Source: Halostella pelagica (GTDB lineage: Archaea > Halobacteriota > Halobacteria > Halobacteriales > Natronoarchaeaceae). From it: a stretch of DNA of 64,000 nucleotides. Within the stretch, counting starts at the first letter, position 1, and the number at the start of each line of letters is the position of its first letter. A model generated the notes under the pieces. That model was not told the origin of the DNA. It saw only the letters and a program-made list of their open reading frames with translations, and searched no databases. Position numbers and translations under genes: made by a program. Location of the stretch: NCBI GenBank assembly GCA_005954745.1, contig CP040678.1, positions 1,426,001-1,490,000 of the forward strand, in the 5' to 3' direction. Shown here in pieces: positions 1 to 8,809 of the stretch.

Positions 1-1
1 A

Positions 2-733
2 CACGTCGACCCCGCGTTCGGGATGCACCCGTATCAGGCTCGTAAGGCCGTCTACGAGGCCGGCGTCGACCGCGCCGTCGCGAACGACGTCGCGAGCGTC
101 CTCCGGACGCTCTACCAACTATGGGAGAGCAGGGACGGTAGCGATGCCGAGATCAACCCGCTGATGGTGACGGCCGACGACGAGGTCATCGCGGCCGACG
201 CCGTCATGAACATCGACGAGGACGCGCTCTTCCGTCAGCCCGAACTCGCCGAGATGGAAGACGAGTCCGCGGGCGGCGACGCGCTCGAACAGAAAGCGGA
301 CGAGTACGGCTTCGATTACGTCCGTCTCGACGGGAACGTCGGCATCATCGGAAACGGTGCCGGTCTCGTCATGACGACGCTCGACCTCGTGGACCACTAC
401 GGCGGTTCGCCCGCTAACTTCCTCGACGTCGGCGGCGGCGCGAAGGCGGAACGCATCGCGAACGCCCTCGATATGGTGTTCTCCGACGACAACGTAGACA
501 GCGTCGTGTTCAACATCTTCGGCGGTATCACCCGCGGCGACGAGGTCGCCCGGGGTATCAACGAGGCGCTGGAGCAGTTCGACGAGATCCCCAAACCCGT
601 CGTCGTCCGACTCGCGGGCACGAACTGGGAGGAAGGCCTCGAGATCCTCAACGAGGACCTCGTGACGGTCGAACAGACGCTCGAAGACGCGGTACAGCGT
701 GCGGTCGAGTACGCAGAGGAGGTGGAAGCATGA
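2..733 (+). CDS. sucC: Succinyl-CoA ligase beta subunit (5' end outside window)
   Basis: The beta subunit of the TCA-cycle enzyme that interconverts succinyl-CoA and succinate with formation of a nucleoside triphosphate. The open frame runs in from the window edge, so the ATP-grasp N-terminus is missing and 243 residues are visible. Family hallmarks are present: EINPLMV (metal/nucleotide site), [14 protein letters not shown] and [14 protein letters not shown]. The stop overlaps the start of sucD by ATGA, so the two subunits are translationally coupled. An in-frame ATG at 23 is internal and not the start. Confidence 0.96.
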   Translation, partial: HVDPAFGMHPYQARKAVYEAGVDRAVANDVASVLRTLYQLWESRDGSDAEINPLMVTADDEVIAADAVMNIDEDALFRQPELAEMEDESAGGDALEQKADEYGFDYVRLDGNVGIIGNGAGLVMTTLDLVDHYGGSPANFLDVGGGAKAERIANALDMVFSDDNVDSVVFNIFGGITRGDEVARGINEALEQFDEIPKPVVVRLAGTNWEEGLEILNEDLVTVEQTLEDAVQRAVEYAEEVEA

Positions 734-1599
734 GCGTTCTTGTAGATGATGACACCCGCGTTATCGTGCAGGGTATCACCGGCGGCGAGGGCAAGTTCCA
801 CGCCGAACAGATGATCGAGTACGGGACCAACGTCGTGGCCGGTGCCGTCCCCGGGAAGGGAGGCCAGGAAGTCGACGGCGTCCCCGTCTACGACACCGTC
901 GAAGGGGCCGCGCGCGAGGAGGACGCCGACGCGTCGGTCATCTTCGTCCCGCCGGCGTTCGCCGGCGACGCTGTGTTCGAGGCGCTCGACGCGCCGATCG
1001 ACCTCGCGGTCGCGATCACGGAGGGCATTCCGACGCAGGACATGGCCAAGGTGAACAAGCGCCTCGGCGAAGTCGACACCCGTCTGATCGGGCCGAACTG
1101 CCCCGGCATCATCACGCCGGGCGAGGCGAAACTCGGCATCCTGCCCGGCAACATCTTCTCTTCGGGCAACGTCGGTCTCGTCTCCCGCTCCGGGACGCTG
1201 ACCTACCAGGTCGTCGACAACCTGACCGACCGCGGTCTGGGCCAGACGACCGCCATCGGCATCGGCGGCGACCCCATCATCGGCACGGACTTCGTCGACG
1301 CCCTCGAACTGTTCGAGGCCGACGAGGACACCGAAGCAGTCGCCATGTGCGGGGAGATAGGCGGCGAGGACGAGGAGCAGGCCGCGAAGTACATCGCCGA
1401 ACACATGGACACGCCCGTCGCCGGATTCATCGCCGGCCGCACGGCCCCGCCGGGCAAGCGCATGGGCCACGCCGGCGCTATCGTCTCCGGTAGCGGCACC
1501 GGGACCGCCGAGTCCAAGATCAACGCCCTCAACGACGCGGGCGTCCCCGTCGGCGACACGCCCGAGGAAGTCGCCGACCACATCGAAGACCTGCTGTAA
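730..1599 (+). CDS. sucD: Succinyl-CoA ligase alpha subunit
   Basis: 289 residues, full family length. The N-terminal CoA-binding Rossmann domain begins [11 protein letters not shown], the substrate region contains [12 protein letters not shown], and the phosphohistidine lies in GHAGAIVSG (His247), which carries the phosphoryl group between the subunits. The start overlaps the sucC stop (ATGA), showing a sucCD operon. Cytosolic TCA-cycle enzyme. Family assignment is secure; the nucleotide preference (ADP or GDP) cannot be read from the sequence. Confidence 0.97.
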   Translation: MSVLVDDDTRVIVQGITGGEGKFHAEQMIEYGTNVVAGAVPGKGGQEVDGVPVYDTVEGAAREEDADASVIFVPPAFAGDAVFEALDAPIDLAVAITEGIPTQDMAKVNKRLGEVDTRLIGPNCPGIITPGEAKLGILPGNIFSSGNVGLVSRSGTLTYQVVDNLTDRGLGQTTAIGIGGDPIIGTDFVDALELFEADEDTEAVAMCGEIGGEDEEQAAKYIAEHMDTPVAGFIAGRTAPPGKRMGHAGAIVSGSGTGTAESKINALNDAGVPVGDTPEEVADHIEDLL

Positions 1600-1662
1600 G
1601 CGGCGGTTCGCCGCTCCCGTTTTTGTCGACAGCTTCAATCCGTCCGCCGCCGAGCGACGACC

Positions 1663-1974
1663 ATGGCTCGCGAATACGATAAACTGGTCCGGGACCGGAT
1701 CCCGGAGATAATCGAGGCAGACGGCGAGACGCCGGTCATCCACGCGGCGGCTAACGGAGAGTACGAACGCCGACTCCGGGAAAAACTCGACGAGGAAACC
1801 GCCGAGTTCTACGAAGACGGCCGCGTCGAAGAGTTGGCCGACGTACTGGAAGTCGTGTACGCCCTCTGCGACCTGAAAGGCGTCTCGGCGGAGCGACTGG
1901 AAGCTATCCGGGCCGAGAAAGCCGAGGAACGCGGACGGTTCGAGGAGCGTATCGTGTTAGATCGCGTTGAGTGA
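1663..1974 (+). CDS. MazG/HisE-like nucleotide pyrophosphohydrolase
   Basis: 103 residues. The start YDKLVRDRIPEII and the later EETAEF...EELADVLEVVYAL pattern are those of the all-alpha NTP pyrophosphohydrolase superfamily (phosphoribosyl-ATP pyrophosphohydrolase-like, COG4997 type); the EExxE and ExxD acidic residues would bind Mg2+. Such proteins hydrolyse noncanonical or phosphoribosyl nucleotides, but the substrate here is unknown. No his genes are nearby, so a house-cleaning role is more likely than histidine synthesis (inference). Monocistronic, 63 bases after sucD. Confidence 0.82.
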   Translation: MAREYDKLVRDRIPEIIEADGETPVIHAAANGEYERRLREKLDEETAEFYEDGRVEELADVLEVVYALCDLKGVSAERLEAIRAEKAEERGRFEERIVLDRVE

Positions 1975-2052
1975 TCCAACTTTCGCGTCAATCCTATCGG
2001 GTCCACCGGTTCGGGGGTCAGCTCTCTCGATCATTCGGATATCGGGGGTACG

Positions 2053-2502
2053 TCAGGCTTCGACCGCGACAACCCGGTTGCCGCTCGCTGCTGCAGCGAC
2101 GGCCGCCCCGAGCGCGAACCAGAGTGTCGACGCGACGCCGATACCCGCCAGCACGTAATACCCGTACGCGACGACGATATCCGGCGGCGTGTTGGTGGCG
2201 ACCGCGTGATGGATCCACCAGTAGACCGTGTGCCGCGGAGCGGCGCTCTCGTATATCGTGTAGGTGAGTGTCGACCCGAGGAGCAGGCCACTGAGACTGC
2301 CGCTTAGCAGACCGTGAACGACGCGACTGAGGCGGGCACCGCCGACCATCGTTCCGGCCACGTAGCCGCCGGCAGGACCGGCGAGTATGAGGAGCGCGAT
2401 CCCGACATGAGAAACCGGGAACGGGAGACGGATGGAAACGGCGGCGAGGACCAGCGAAACCGGCGGGATGAGCCCGAGACAGACGGTTTCGTAATCAAAC
2501 AT
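2053..2502 (-). CDS. Uncharacterised four-helix membrane protein
   Basis: 149 residues from the ATG at 2502; the open frame continues to 2607 but the extra stretch is Arg/Cys-rich and unlike the membrane core, so the inner start is preferred. About four hydrophobic segments: LGLIPPVSLVLAAVSI, VGIALLILAGPAGGYVAG, VHGLLSGSLSGLLLGS and the C-terminal VLAGIGVASTLWFALGAAVA. The Gly-rich GGYVAGTMVGG stretch resembles DUF5518-type haloarchaeal membrane proteins, a weak resemblance. No function can be assigned. Confidence 0.7.
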   Translation of the reverse strand: MFDYETVCLGLIPPVSLVLAAVSIRLPFPVSHVGIALLILAGPAGGYVAGTMVGGARLSRVVHGLLSGSLSGLLLGSTLTYTIYESAAPRHTVYWWIHHAVATNTPPDIVVAYGYYVLAGIGVASTLWFALGAAVAAAASGNRVVAVEA

Positions 2503-2606
2503 AGCGGTCGTACGGCCGCGGAGGAAGTGCACCTTTCGATCACAGAAGCCGAGCCAGTAACGCTCGCAGGCCGCCAGGGGACGTGGCGGCGTCGGTACCG
2601 ACATCA

Positions 2607-2897
2607 TCAGGTATCGAATGAGAGAGAGTCGTCAGCCACCCCGTCCAGTTCGAGAACCTGACTGAAGTCACCGTTCGTCGGTTCGTCTCTCCGGTTCGAG
2701 TCTTCGGGTTCGAGGTCGAAGGTCCGACCCGGTTGGTTTCCCGGGCCGCAAGACGGAGCATGTCCGGTGTCTTTTAGCCCCACCTCGGCGATGGCGGCCG
2801 ATAGCTCCTCGTCGGTGGCCTCCGCTTGGTGGGTAGTCGGGTCGTCAGATTCGTCGTCGTCCGGCTTTCAACCGGGATCGGGGTGGATTCCAGCCAT
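2607..2897 (-). pseudogene. Acidic ORF interrupted by an in-frame TGA
   Basis: Reading the minus strand from ATG 2897, nine codons (MAGIHPDPG) are followed by TGA at 2870-2868, then 86 further codons in the same frame to TGA at 2609-2607. The second part is strikingly coding-like for a haloarchaeon (KPDDDESDDPTTHQAEATDE near its start, FSQVLELDGVADDSLSF at its end). A TATA-like TTTAAC lies about 35 bases upstream of the ATG. A single TGG-to-TGA change would restore one 96-residue protein. Either a nonsense mutation, a sequencing error or readthrough; no in-frame ATG begins the second part. Confidence 0.5.
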
Positions 2898-2994
2898 GTT
2901 GCGGTTATAGTTATATCTCCTCAATCTCGTGTTAAATCTCCCACTTCTACAGCCGATAGGTTTCGAATATGGGGCGTTGACGGGGACCGGTAAA

Positions 2995-3675
2995 TTACCG
3001 GAAGCCGAAAAACGAGAGAATGCGAGCGAGAATACCGCCTTCAGACGTAGTCGACTCACCGTCGCTTTTCTCCGCCGAACTCTCCTCGGCAGCGTTGGCC
3101 GGACCGTCTGAACCGGCCTCTATCGTGTCCTCTTCGATGGAACCGTCCGAACCGTTGCCGTCAGCGTCCGCGCTTTTGCTATTATCGACATCAGTACCGG
3201 CATCCGTTTCGTCTACGATGACTTCGGTCTCCGCGAACAGGTCTCCGGTATCGGCAAACGGGTCGGCCTCACTGTCGTCAGTCACCTCTTCGGTTTCGGA
3301 GGTTAGGTCCGCGGTTCCCGTCTCGACCCACCGGAACTCGTCGCCGTCGGCCCGTTCGGGGATCAGCAAACTTTCGATCTCTGATCCCGCCGTGACCGCT
3401 TCTCCGCCGTCGTCGTACTCCCCGTGGTCGTGGCCGTCCGCGTCGTCGAGTATCGAGTCGGCTGACGCATCCTCGTACGCTGCGAGGTCGTCCTCCTCAG
3501 TTTCCGCCTTGAGTTCGTTGAACAGCGTCTCTGCCGTCGTGTCACGAACTCTGTCCTCTAACGTAGGCCCCTGTGATCCGTTCCGCCGTCCCGTGTTTTC
3601 GTCGGCGGGGTCGTCACTATCCCTCGCGATCCCTCGTTCCTTCCCCGACGGCGTCCCCCCGTGTGCTTCCGTCAT
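2995..3675 (-). CDS. Highly acidic protein with C-terminal amphipathic helix
   Basis: 226 residues. After a charged N-terminus there is a short possibly ordered block, PTLEDRVRDTTAETLFNELK (residues about 37-56), then a long Asp/Glu/Ser/Thr-rich disordered region and a hydrophobic end, GGILARILSFFGFR, which could be a membrane-anchoring amphipathic helix. The opposite strand also has a 221-codon open frame (3020-3685), but its Ser/Pro-rich product is typical of an antisense shadow. AT-rich bases upstream of 3675 fit a promoter. Function unknown. Confidence 0.65.
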   Translation of the reverse strand: MTEAHGGTPSGKERGIARDSDDPADENTGRRNGSQGPTLEDRVRDTTAETLFNELKAETEEDDLAAYEDASADSILDDADGHDHGEYDDGGEAVTAGSEIESLLIPERADGDEFRWVETGTADLTSETEEVTDDSEADPFADTGDLFAETEVIVDETDAGTDVDNSKSADADGNGSDGSIEEDTIEAGSDGPANAAEESSAEKSDGESTTSEGGILARILSFFGFR

Positions 3676-3903
3676 GATCGTTTAATGTTCATAACGACAT
3701 ATTTTCCTTTAAATCTTTGCTAATGAAAAAGTGTTGTCAAAAGGAGAAGAAACACCCGACCGCACCGGATTAGAGATAGTAGGGACGGTCTATCGGGATA
3801 TTTGAGCCAAACACTCTGCAACCGGATCCGGCGTCCGGACTGGATTCCGTCTTTCGTCGTCCCATGGGGCGTACGTCCGATGAGTTCCGCTAGCCAAAGT
3901 CAG

Positions 3904-4173
3904 CTAACTACACTGCCTACAGACGCTGGCTGACGGTTCGGTGACGGACCCGCAGTGGTTACAGCGACCGTGGGGGCCGTCAGTTGACGAGATGCCGGGT
4001 ATCACCGCTCGGAGGTTCGGTCGCGGGTCAACGCCGTGAACAGTCTCGATGTGGTCGAGCAAAGCGTCGTCGCGGAGTTTCGATAACCCGCGCCACAGGC
4101 CCAGAAACAGTAGTGTCGGCAGAATACTCAGGAACGCGGTCAGTAGGAGGCGAAACGCGATCTCGGCGTTCAT
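3904..4173 (-). CDS. Membrane-anchored zinc-ribbon protein (downstream of a pair)
   Basis: 89 residues from the ATG at 4173, which overlaps the stop of the upstream gene by ATGA. One N-terminal transmembrane helix (AFRLLLTAFLSILPTLLFLG) is followed by a cytosolic linker and a C-terminal zinc ribbon CNHCG...CRQCS that ends at the last residue. The architecture mirrors the upstream gene, suggesting an ancient duplication or a functional pair. Earlier in-frame starts (to 4242) fall inside the upstream gene and are not needed. Function unknown. Confidence 0.75.
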   Translation of the reverse strand: MNAEIAFRLLLTAFLSILPTLLFLGLWRGLSKLRDDALLDHIETVHGVDPRPNLRAVIPGISSTDGPHGRCNHCGSVTEPSASVCRQCS

Positions 4174-4469
4174 CACCGACCGGCGAGCGGATCGGCACAG
4201 TCCCAACAGAACGTGTACATCGACTCGTTGACCGTGCCGCACGACCTGCAGGACACGGTCTCGGCATCAGTCGAGGACTGGCGACCGGTCGTCGCGGCCG
4301 AATCACCGACGTGACCCGGCGGGGCCGTGTCTGTGGAACGGCCAGCGAGGCGTCGTTCCGAGGTGTCGTCTGACCGCAGATACTCGAGCAGAAGCAGCGG
4401 AATCACGACCAGCAACGGGACGAGCATGACCACCCCCACGTAGAGGATCACGGTTACGAACGATTCCAT
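4173..4469 (-). CDS. Membrane-anchored zinc-ribbon protein (upstream of a pair)
   Basis: 98 residues from ATG 4469 (MESFVTVILYVG). One strong transmembrane helix (residues about 5-30), a Ser/Thr/Gly linker, then a zinc ribbon CRSCGTVNESMYTFCWDC near the C-terminus. A TTAAG element about 32 bases upstream of the ATG fits a leaderless promoter. Translation is coupled to the following, similarly built gene. Zinc ribbons of this kind usually mediate protein-protein contacts; the partner is unknown. Confidence 0.75.
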   Translation of the reverse strand: MESFVTVILYVGVVMLVPLLVVIPLLLLEYLRSDDTSERRLAGRSTDTAPPGHVGDSAATTGRQSSTDAETVSCRSCGTVNESMYTFCWDCADPLAGR

Positions 4470-4511
4470 GTGAGGAGATAGCAAAGCGTCCTACTTAACC
4501 TCCACGGCCGT

Positions 4512-5003
4512 TCAGGCCGCTTTCCCGAGGCCTATCAGGGTCACGATGCTAGCGAATACGCCGAGGGCGAACAGGACGTAGTTCGCGACGGGGTTTTTCG
4601 CCGGCGTCACGTCGAACGAGTACCGCCGCCGCGAGAGCGGCCAGAACGGGCGGATCCCCATCGGCGTGAGCACGTCACCGAGCATGTGCGTCAGGACGGT
4701 GAGAGTCCCGATCGCGAACCCGAACGCTCGGAGGTCCAGGCCGGCCGTCGCACCGAACAGTGGGTCGAGCGCCGACCCGACGAAACCGAATACCACCCCG
4801 ATCAACAGGGCGAAAACGAACGAATGCGTCGGTCCGCGGTGCTGTATCAGGGGGAGTCGGTGGTCGCAGTCGGGGAGCATCGCCGTACCGACCATGATCG
4901 CTCCGCCGAGATACGCGGCGAGAGCGTTGCCGCGAACGACGAGCGCGGCACCGACCGGCGCGTACACCAGCAACGCGATCCCGTAGTGGCCGAGTTGATA
5001 CAC
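4512..5003 (-). CDS. YdjM/DUF457-type membrane-bound metal-dependent hydrolase
   Basis: 163 residues. The metal-ligand signature MLPDCDHRLPLIQHRGPTHS plus HMLGDVLTPMG is that of the LexA-regulated/YdjM inner-membrane hydrolase family (DUF457), with about four transmembrane helices between and after. The His/Asp ligands are all present. Family members have no firmly defined substrate. The ORF starts with ATG at 5003 and is separated from the next gene by a short divergent promoter region. Confidence 0.85.
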   Translation of the reverse strand: MYQLGHYGIALLVYAPVGAALVVRGNALAAYLGGAIMVGTAMLPDCDHRLPLIQHRGPTHSFVFALLIGVVFGFVGSALDPLFGATAGLDLRAFGFAIGTLTVLTHMLGDVLTPMGIRPFWPLSRRRYSFDVTPAKNPVANYVLFALGVFASIVTLIGLGKAA

Positions 5004-5089
5004 GCTCGATCGTTTTTCGCGAACGATACCAAACCTGTCGATGCGCCGGGAGCGAAACCATGATAATCGCTACCGGTGAGGACTCCGGT

Positions 5090-5662
5090 ATGGCGGACGA
5101 CATCGAGGCAATGACGCGGTTCCCAGTCCCGGACGTCGACGACCTGCCGGACGACCTTCGAGAGCGGATCGAGGAGGAGACGGAGCGAAGCGGGTTCACG
5201 CCGAACGTGTTTCTCGCGTACGCGTATCGGCCCTCGCACTTCCGGGCGTTCTTCCAGTATTACGACGCCCTGATCGACAACAGCGAGTTAACTCGCGAGG
5301 AGATAGAGATGATAATCGTCGCCGTCAGCGGCGTCAACGACTGTTACTACTGCAACGTCGCCCACGGTGCGCTGGTCCGGATCTACGCCGAAGCCCCGCT
5401 TCTGGCCGACCAACTCGTATCGAACTACCGCAACGCCGACATCGGCGACCGCCACCGGACAATGCTCGATCTGGCGGTGAAACTCACCGAGAACCAGGCC
5501 GCCGTCGACGAATCCGATTTCGTACGCATGCGCGAGGCCGGATTCAGCGACCGCGCTATCTGGGACGTCGGAAGCGTCGCGGCGTTTTTCAACCTCTCGA
5601 ACAGGATGGCACAACTCGCCGACATGCGGCCGAACGAGGAGTTCCACACGATGGGGCGTTGA
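5090..5662 (+). CDS. AhpD-like peroxidase-related / carboxymuconolactone decarboxylase family protein
   Basis: 190 residues from ATG 5090 (MADDIEAMTRFPVP); an upstream ATG at 5060 is possible but adds ten residues that look non-homologous. The core carries the AhpD redox signature CYYCNVAHG (Cys85, Cys88, His92), a proton-relay thiol pair in an all-alpha fold, and the later IWDVGSVAAFFNLSNRMA helix typical of the peroxidase-related subfamily. Likely an oxidative-stress thiol peroxidase or reductase; partner reductants are not nearby. Confidence 0.88.
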   Translation: MADDIEAMTRFPVPDVDDLPDDLRERIEEETERSGFTPNVFLAYAYRPSHFRAFFQYYDALIDNSELTREEIEMIIVAVSGVNDCYYCNVAHGALVRIYAEAPLLADQLVSNYRNADIGDRHRTMLDLAVKLTENQAAVDESDFVRMREAGFSDRAIWDVGSVAAFFNLSNRMAQLADMRPNEEFHTMGR

Positions 5663-5817
5663 CAATTTCGTCTCGCTAGGAGCGAACTGTTCCCGTGAAT
5701 TCCCGTTACAGTGCTGTCGATCTGGGTTCACCGAAAACATGGATCCAATTCACACATTTATTAAATTAACCGCCGGATGTCGAAAAGTGTTTAGGGAGGT
5801 CCGCCCAACTCCAACGT

Positions 5818-6408
5818 ATGCGAGAACTCGACGAAACGGATCTCGGTATCTTGCGACTTCTCGTCGCGGACGCTCGCCGTCCGTACAGCGATATCGCAAA
5901 ACAGGTCGACGTCTCACCACCCACTGTCTCCGACCGCGTCGAACGGCTCGAAGAACTCGGCGTCATCGAACGATTCACGCTCGATATCGACCAGTCAAAA
6001 CTGAACGACGGCGTCTCGGTTCTCATCGATATCGACCTCAAGCCGGGTGCCGTGAGAGGGATCAAGCACAGTCTTGCGGAAGCCGAACAGGTCGAACACG
6101 TCTTTTCCACCGCTGACGCGTCCGTCGTCGTCCAAGCGACTGTCCGGCAAGACGAAGTCCAAGCGATGCTCGCAGACGCGATAGAAATGGAGAAGGTTAT
6201 CGACTACGACGTCCGTCTGCTCGCTGACTCTCAATGGAGTCCACAGATCGACGGCGCGGAGTTCGCACCGGACTGTGACGAATGCGGAAACACGGTCGAC
6301 AACGAGGGCGAATCGGTCCGGGTCGACGGTCAACTACATCACTTCTGCTGTTCTTCCTGCCGAAGCAACTTTCAGAACCGGTACGAGCGGCTGAAGGAGT
6401 CCGCCTGA
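5818..6408 (+). CDS. Lrp/AsnC-type regulator with C-terminal TRASH metal-binding domain
   Basis: 196 residues. Residues 1-60 form an Lrp/AsnC winged helix (DETDLGILRLLVADARRPYS, then DVSPPTVSDRVERLEE as recognition helix), followed by a RAM-like domain. The last 45 residues form a TRASH domain with CDECG and FCCSSC metal ligands, as in archaeal copper-responsive regulators. The CopZ-like gene that follows 246 bases downstream supports metal sensing. An AT-rich promoter (TTTATTAAATTAA) lies about 55 bases upstream. Confidence 0.9.
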   Translation: MRELDETDLGILRLLVADARRPYSDIAKQVDVSPPTVSDRVERLEELGVIERFTLDIDQSKLNDGVSVLIDIDLKPGAVRGIKHSLAEAEQVEHVFSTADASVVVQATVRQDEVQAMLADAIEMEKVIDYDVRLLADSQWSPQIDGAEFAPDCDECGNTVDNEGESVRVDGQLHHFCCSSCRSNFQNRYERLKESA

Positions 6409-6654
6409 AACGTTTCGACCAGCGCCTGCACACCGTTTCGCCGCTTCCTGGGGCCCACTCGGTTGCAGGTTGGATTGAAGCTGATTTGTCTCCTTGCGTG
6501 CTGAATACAGTCGGCATTGAATCCGCTCCGGTCGGCGTTCGCGCCGGATAATACGGTCGTTTCCAGCGTCAGCGTCCCCAGAGTCCTCTTTCGTTCCGGT
6601 TCGTTCGACCCTGATACCGTAACTATTCTAAGGCGACGACGTGCTATTTCTGGT

Positions 6655-6852
6655 ATGGTGACAGAACTGACCATCGAAGGCATGACTTGCCAGGGTTGCG
6701 AAGAAGTCGTCGAAAAGGCGCTCGAAATGGCCGACGGCGTCGAGGAAGCTACGGCCGACCGATACGAAGACACCGCCAGTATCGAGGGCGACGCTGATCC
6801 CGAGATGCTCGTCACCAAAGTAGAGATGGCCGGATACGAAGCCTCAGTGTAA
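6655..6852 (+). CDS. CopZ-like heavy-metal-associated (HMA) domain protein
   Basis: 65 residues, a single HMA domain with the Cu(I)/metal motif MTCQGC (Cys12, Cys15) in the expected first loop. Such proteins shuttle Cu(I) to P-type ATPases or regulators in the cytosol. The start ATG 6655 is preceded by a TATA-like CTATTCTAAGG about 30 bases upstream, so the messenger is probably leaderless. It follows the Lrp-TRASH regulator; no copper ATPase is in the window. Confidence 0.9.
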   Translation: MVTELTIEGMTCQGCEEVVEKALEMADGVEEATADRYEDTASIEGDADPEMLVTKVEMAGYEASV

Positions 6853-7330
6853 CCCCCGATCTTCTTCGGCAACGACGCTACGCCACAGTTACGACGCCCG
6901 AAGGCAGCGTTCGCAACGAACCGACTGCTCGGTCGGGCCCGTCCGACGGCCCCGTTCGGACTGACGGACGTCCGTCAGCGACGGCCTGTCTCGGGAACTA
7001 ACTGAATCAGGTCATCCGGAAGTATAACGACACCACGGCTTTTAACCAGTTCAGGTGGCCGTTTTTACGGGTTTCAGTGGTAGTAGTAGTAGTAGTAGCT
7101 TGGTCTTTCCCTGTCGCACCGCTAACCTTGCCGATGACAGACCACACGTCACTCTGTGGGTTCCCCCAACTGGTGAGTAGTTCCGCGGTAGTCGGCCTGC
7201 AACGGCAGCGACACGGACGGCGGTTCAGGCGAGGCAGAGGGGACCGGATACGACGACGGGGACGGAAATTCATCTATCACCTCACGAGTGGGTACCGTCA
7301 TTTTTGCCGCCTGAGCCCCAACGATATACT
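6853..7330. other. Intergenic region without a supported gene
   Basis: 478 bases between the HMA protein and halocyanin. Contents: a perfect 18-base palindrome CTGACGGACGTCCGTCAG at 6961-6978, a short TAG trinucleotide tract (about six units) near 7080-7099, and the AT-rich halocyanin promoter just before 7331. Open frames on both strands are Arg-rich shadows. Confidence 0.6.
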
Positions 7331-7888
7331 ATGGGATCTGAGAGACTGCTCGACCGGCGAACGTTCCTCCGCGTTTCGAGCGCAACGGCGACTGCGGCGC
7401 TCTTAGCGGGGTGCGGAGGTCCCAGTGGGGACGACGGGGACAGTAACGGAGAAGAAACCGACGGGGGTAACACGGACGAAGTAATGGAAGACACCGAAGA
7501 CGGGAACGAGAGCGACGGCGATGGCGACGGCAGCGTCGATGCCGAAGTCGACGAGTACCTCTCGGACACCGACAACTACGACGGCGTCGTCGACGAGACG
7601 GGCAGCGGTGAGCTGACGGTTCTGGTCGGCGCGGAGGGCAACGGCGGCAACTTCGCGTTCGAACCGGCGGCTGTGCAGGTCAGTCCCGGCACGGAAGTCG
7701 TCTGGGAGTGGACCGGCGAAGGGAGCGTCCACAACGTTGTTCACGAAGACGGGGAGTTCGAGAGCGAACTCACCGACGAAGAGGGGGCTACCTTCTCGCA
7801 CACGTTCGAGGAATCAGGTACCTATCTCTACTACTGTGAACCGCACCGGAGCCAGGGGATGAAAGGCGCAGTCGTCGTCGAATCGTGA
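7331..7888 (+). CDS. Halocyanin (blue copper lipoprotein)
   Basis: 185 residues. The N-terminus has a Tat motif RRTFLRV (residues 9-15) and a lipobox LLAGC (Cys28), so it is exported folded and lipid-anchored outside the membrane. A long acidic Asp/Glu/Gly linker precedes the halocyanin domain, whose type 1 copper ligands are visible: His in VHNVVH, then Cys169, His172 and Met177 in YYCEPHRSQGM. It would carry electrons in the respiratory chain. ATG 7331 is chosen because it places the Tat motif at the N-terminus; an upstream start at 7304 is less likely. Confidence 0.95.
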   Translation: MGSERLLDRRTFLRVSSATATAALLAGCGGPSGDDGDSNGEETDGGNTDEVMEDTEDGNESDGDGDGSVDAEVDEYLSDTDNYDGVVDETGSGELTVLVGAEGNGGNFAFEPAAVQVSPGTEVVWEWTGEGSVHNVVHEDGEFESELTDEEGATFSHTFEESGTYLYYCEPHRSQGMKGAVVVES

Positions 7889-8000
7889 GTCGACAGTCGT
7901 CCGGTCGTCACGGTGGCGGCCCGACGGTTACGAGTCGTCACCGCTGACGACGTTCACCCAAACCGCGGACGTTTTACTCGCTTCCGTCCTACCGGGTCGC

Positions 8001-8663
8001 GTGCAGAACGTTACTGACCGAACCCGTAACCCGTTCGGCATGTCGCCACCCTGTGACGCGCCCTGTTCGGCCGGCGGTCCCGAGGCCGTCCACGGGTACG
8101 GCGACGCCAACGCCGATTTCCACGTCATCGGCGACCACCCTGGCGTTCACGGCGGTCGGTCGACCGGAGTGCCTTTCACTGAAACCGACGGCGCTCGTCG
8201 CCTCCAGTCCGTGCTCCACGAGGCCGGGTTTCTCGATGCGGCGTACAGCGACGAACCGTCCGTCGAGAACCTCTTTTGCAGTTACCTCCACGCGTGCTGC
8301 GTTCCCGAGGGCGACACACCCGACGAGGAGTCGTACGGCCGCCTGGAACGGTTTTTCGACGCGGAGTTTCGAGCGATCAACGCCCACGTTCTCCTCCCCG
8401 TCGGTGAGCGTGCGACCCGCCACGTGCTAGAACAGTACACCGCGCAGGCTCACAAGATAGACGTCGACCTCCCGACGCTCCACGCGACTGAGGTCCACGG
8501 CCGCGGCTATCTCGTCGTTCCGGTGCGGGACCCTGCGGCCTGGACCGACACCGACCGCGACCGCCTCGCCGCTCGCCTTGCAGACGTTCTCAGTTCGGAC
8601 TACCGGCAGGAAAGCGACCTCGGTCGGTTCCTCCCGGGCGATGAATCGTACCGGGTCCGGTGA
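8001..8663 (+). CDS. Uracil-DNA glycosylase superfamily protein
   Basis: 220 residues from a GTG at 8001; a TTTTACTC element about 30 bases upstream supports a leaderless GTG start. Motif A-like GDHPGVHGG and the VFxxx-like PFTE loop, plus a late VPVRDPA in the place of the HPSP motif, match the UDG fold. N-terminal CDAPC and the later FCSYLHACC could bind an Fe-S cluster as in family 4/5 enzymes. The catalytic residues are not canonical, so uracil excision is not certain; another base or nucleotide substrate is possible. Confidence 0.8.
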   Translation: MQNVTDRTRNPFGMSPPCDAPCSAGGPEAVHGYGDANADFHVIGDHPGVHGGRSTGVPFTETDGARRLQSVLHEAGFLDAAYSDEPSVENLFCSYLHACCVPEGDTPDEESYGRLERFFDAEFRAINAHVLLPVGERATRHVLEQYTAQAHKIDVDLPTLHATEVHGRGYLVVPVRDPAAWTDTDRDRLAARLADVLSSDYRQESDLGRFLPGDESYRVR

Positions 8664-8809
8664 GACTCCCCGACGTCGCAGTGTAACTACGTCCCACGCC
8701 CACCGCGGCCCCCGCAGGCCAGCATATCTCGGCCTCGGGACTGGCGACGCGAACCGCGCGTTCCGGCGGGATCCACAAAAGACGTATAGTCTCCCGCGAA
8801 GTGTTGGGT

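Noticed and set aside
397-1743. 448-codon minus frame opposite sucCD
   Set aside because: Shadow of two certain genes; composition Arg/Asp-rich without family motifs.
3020-3685. 221-codon plus-strand ORF opposite the acidic protein
   Set aside because: Ser/Pro/Val-rich product typical of an antisense shadow of an Asp/Glu-rich gene.
7077-7099. Possible CRISPR or long tandem repeat at the TAG tract
   Set aside because: Only about six trinucleotide units without spacers; a simple microsatellite.
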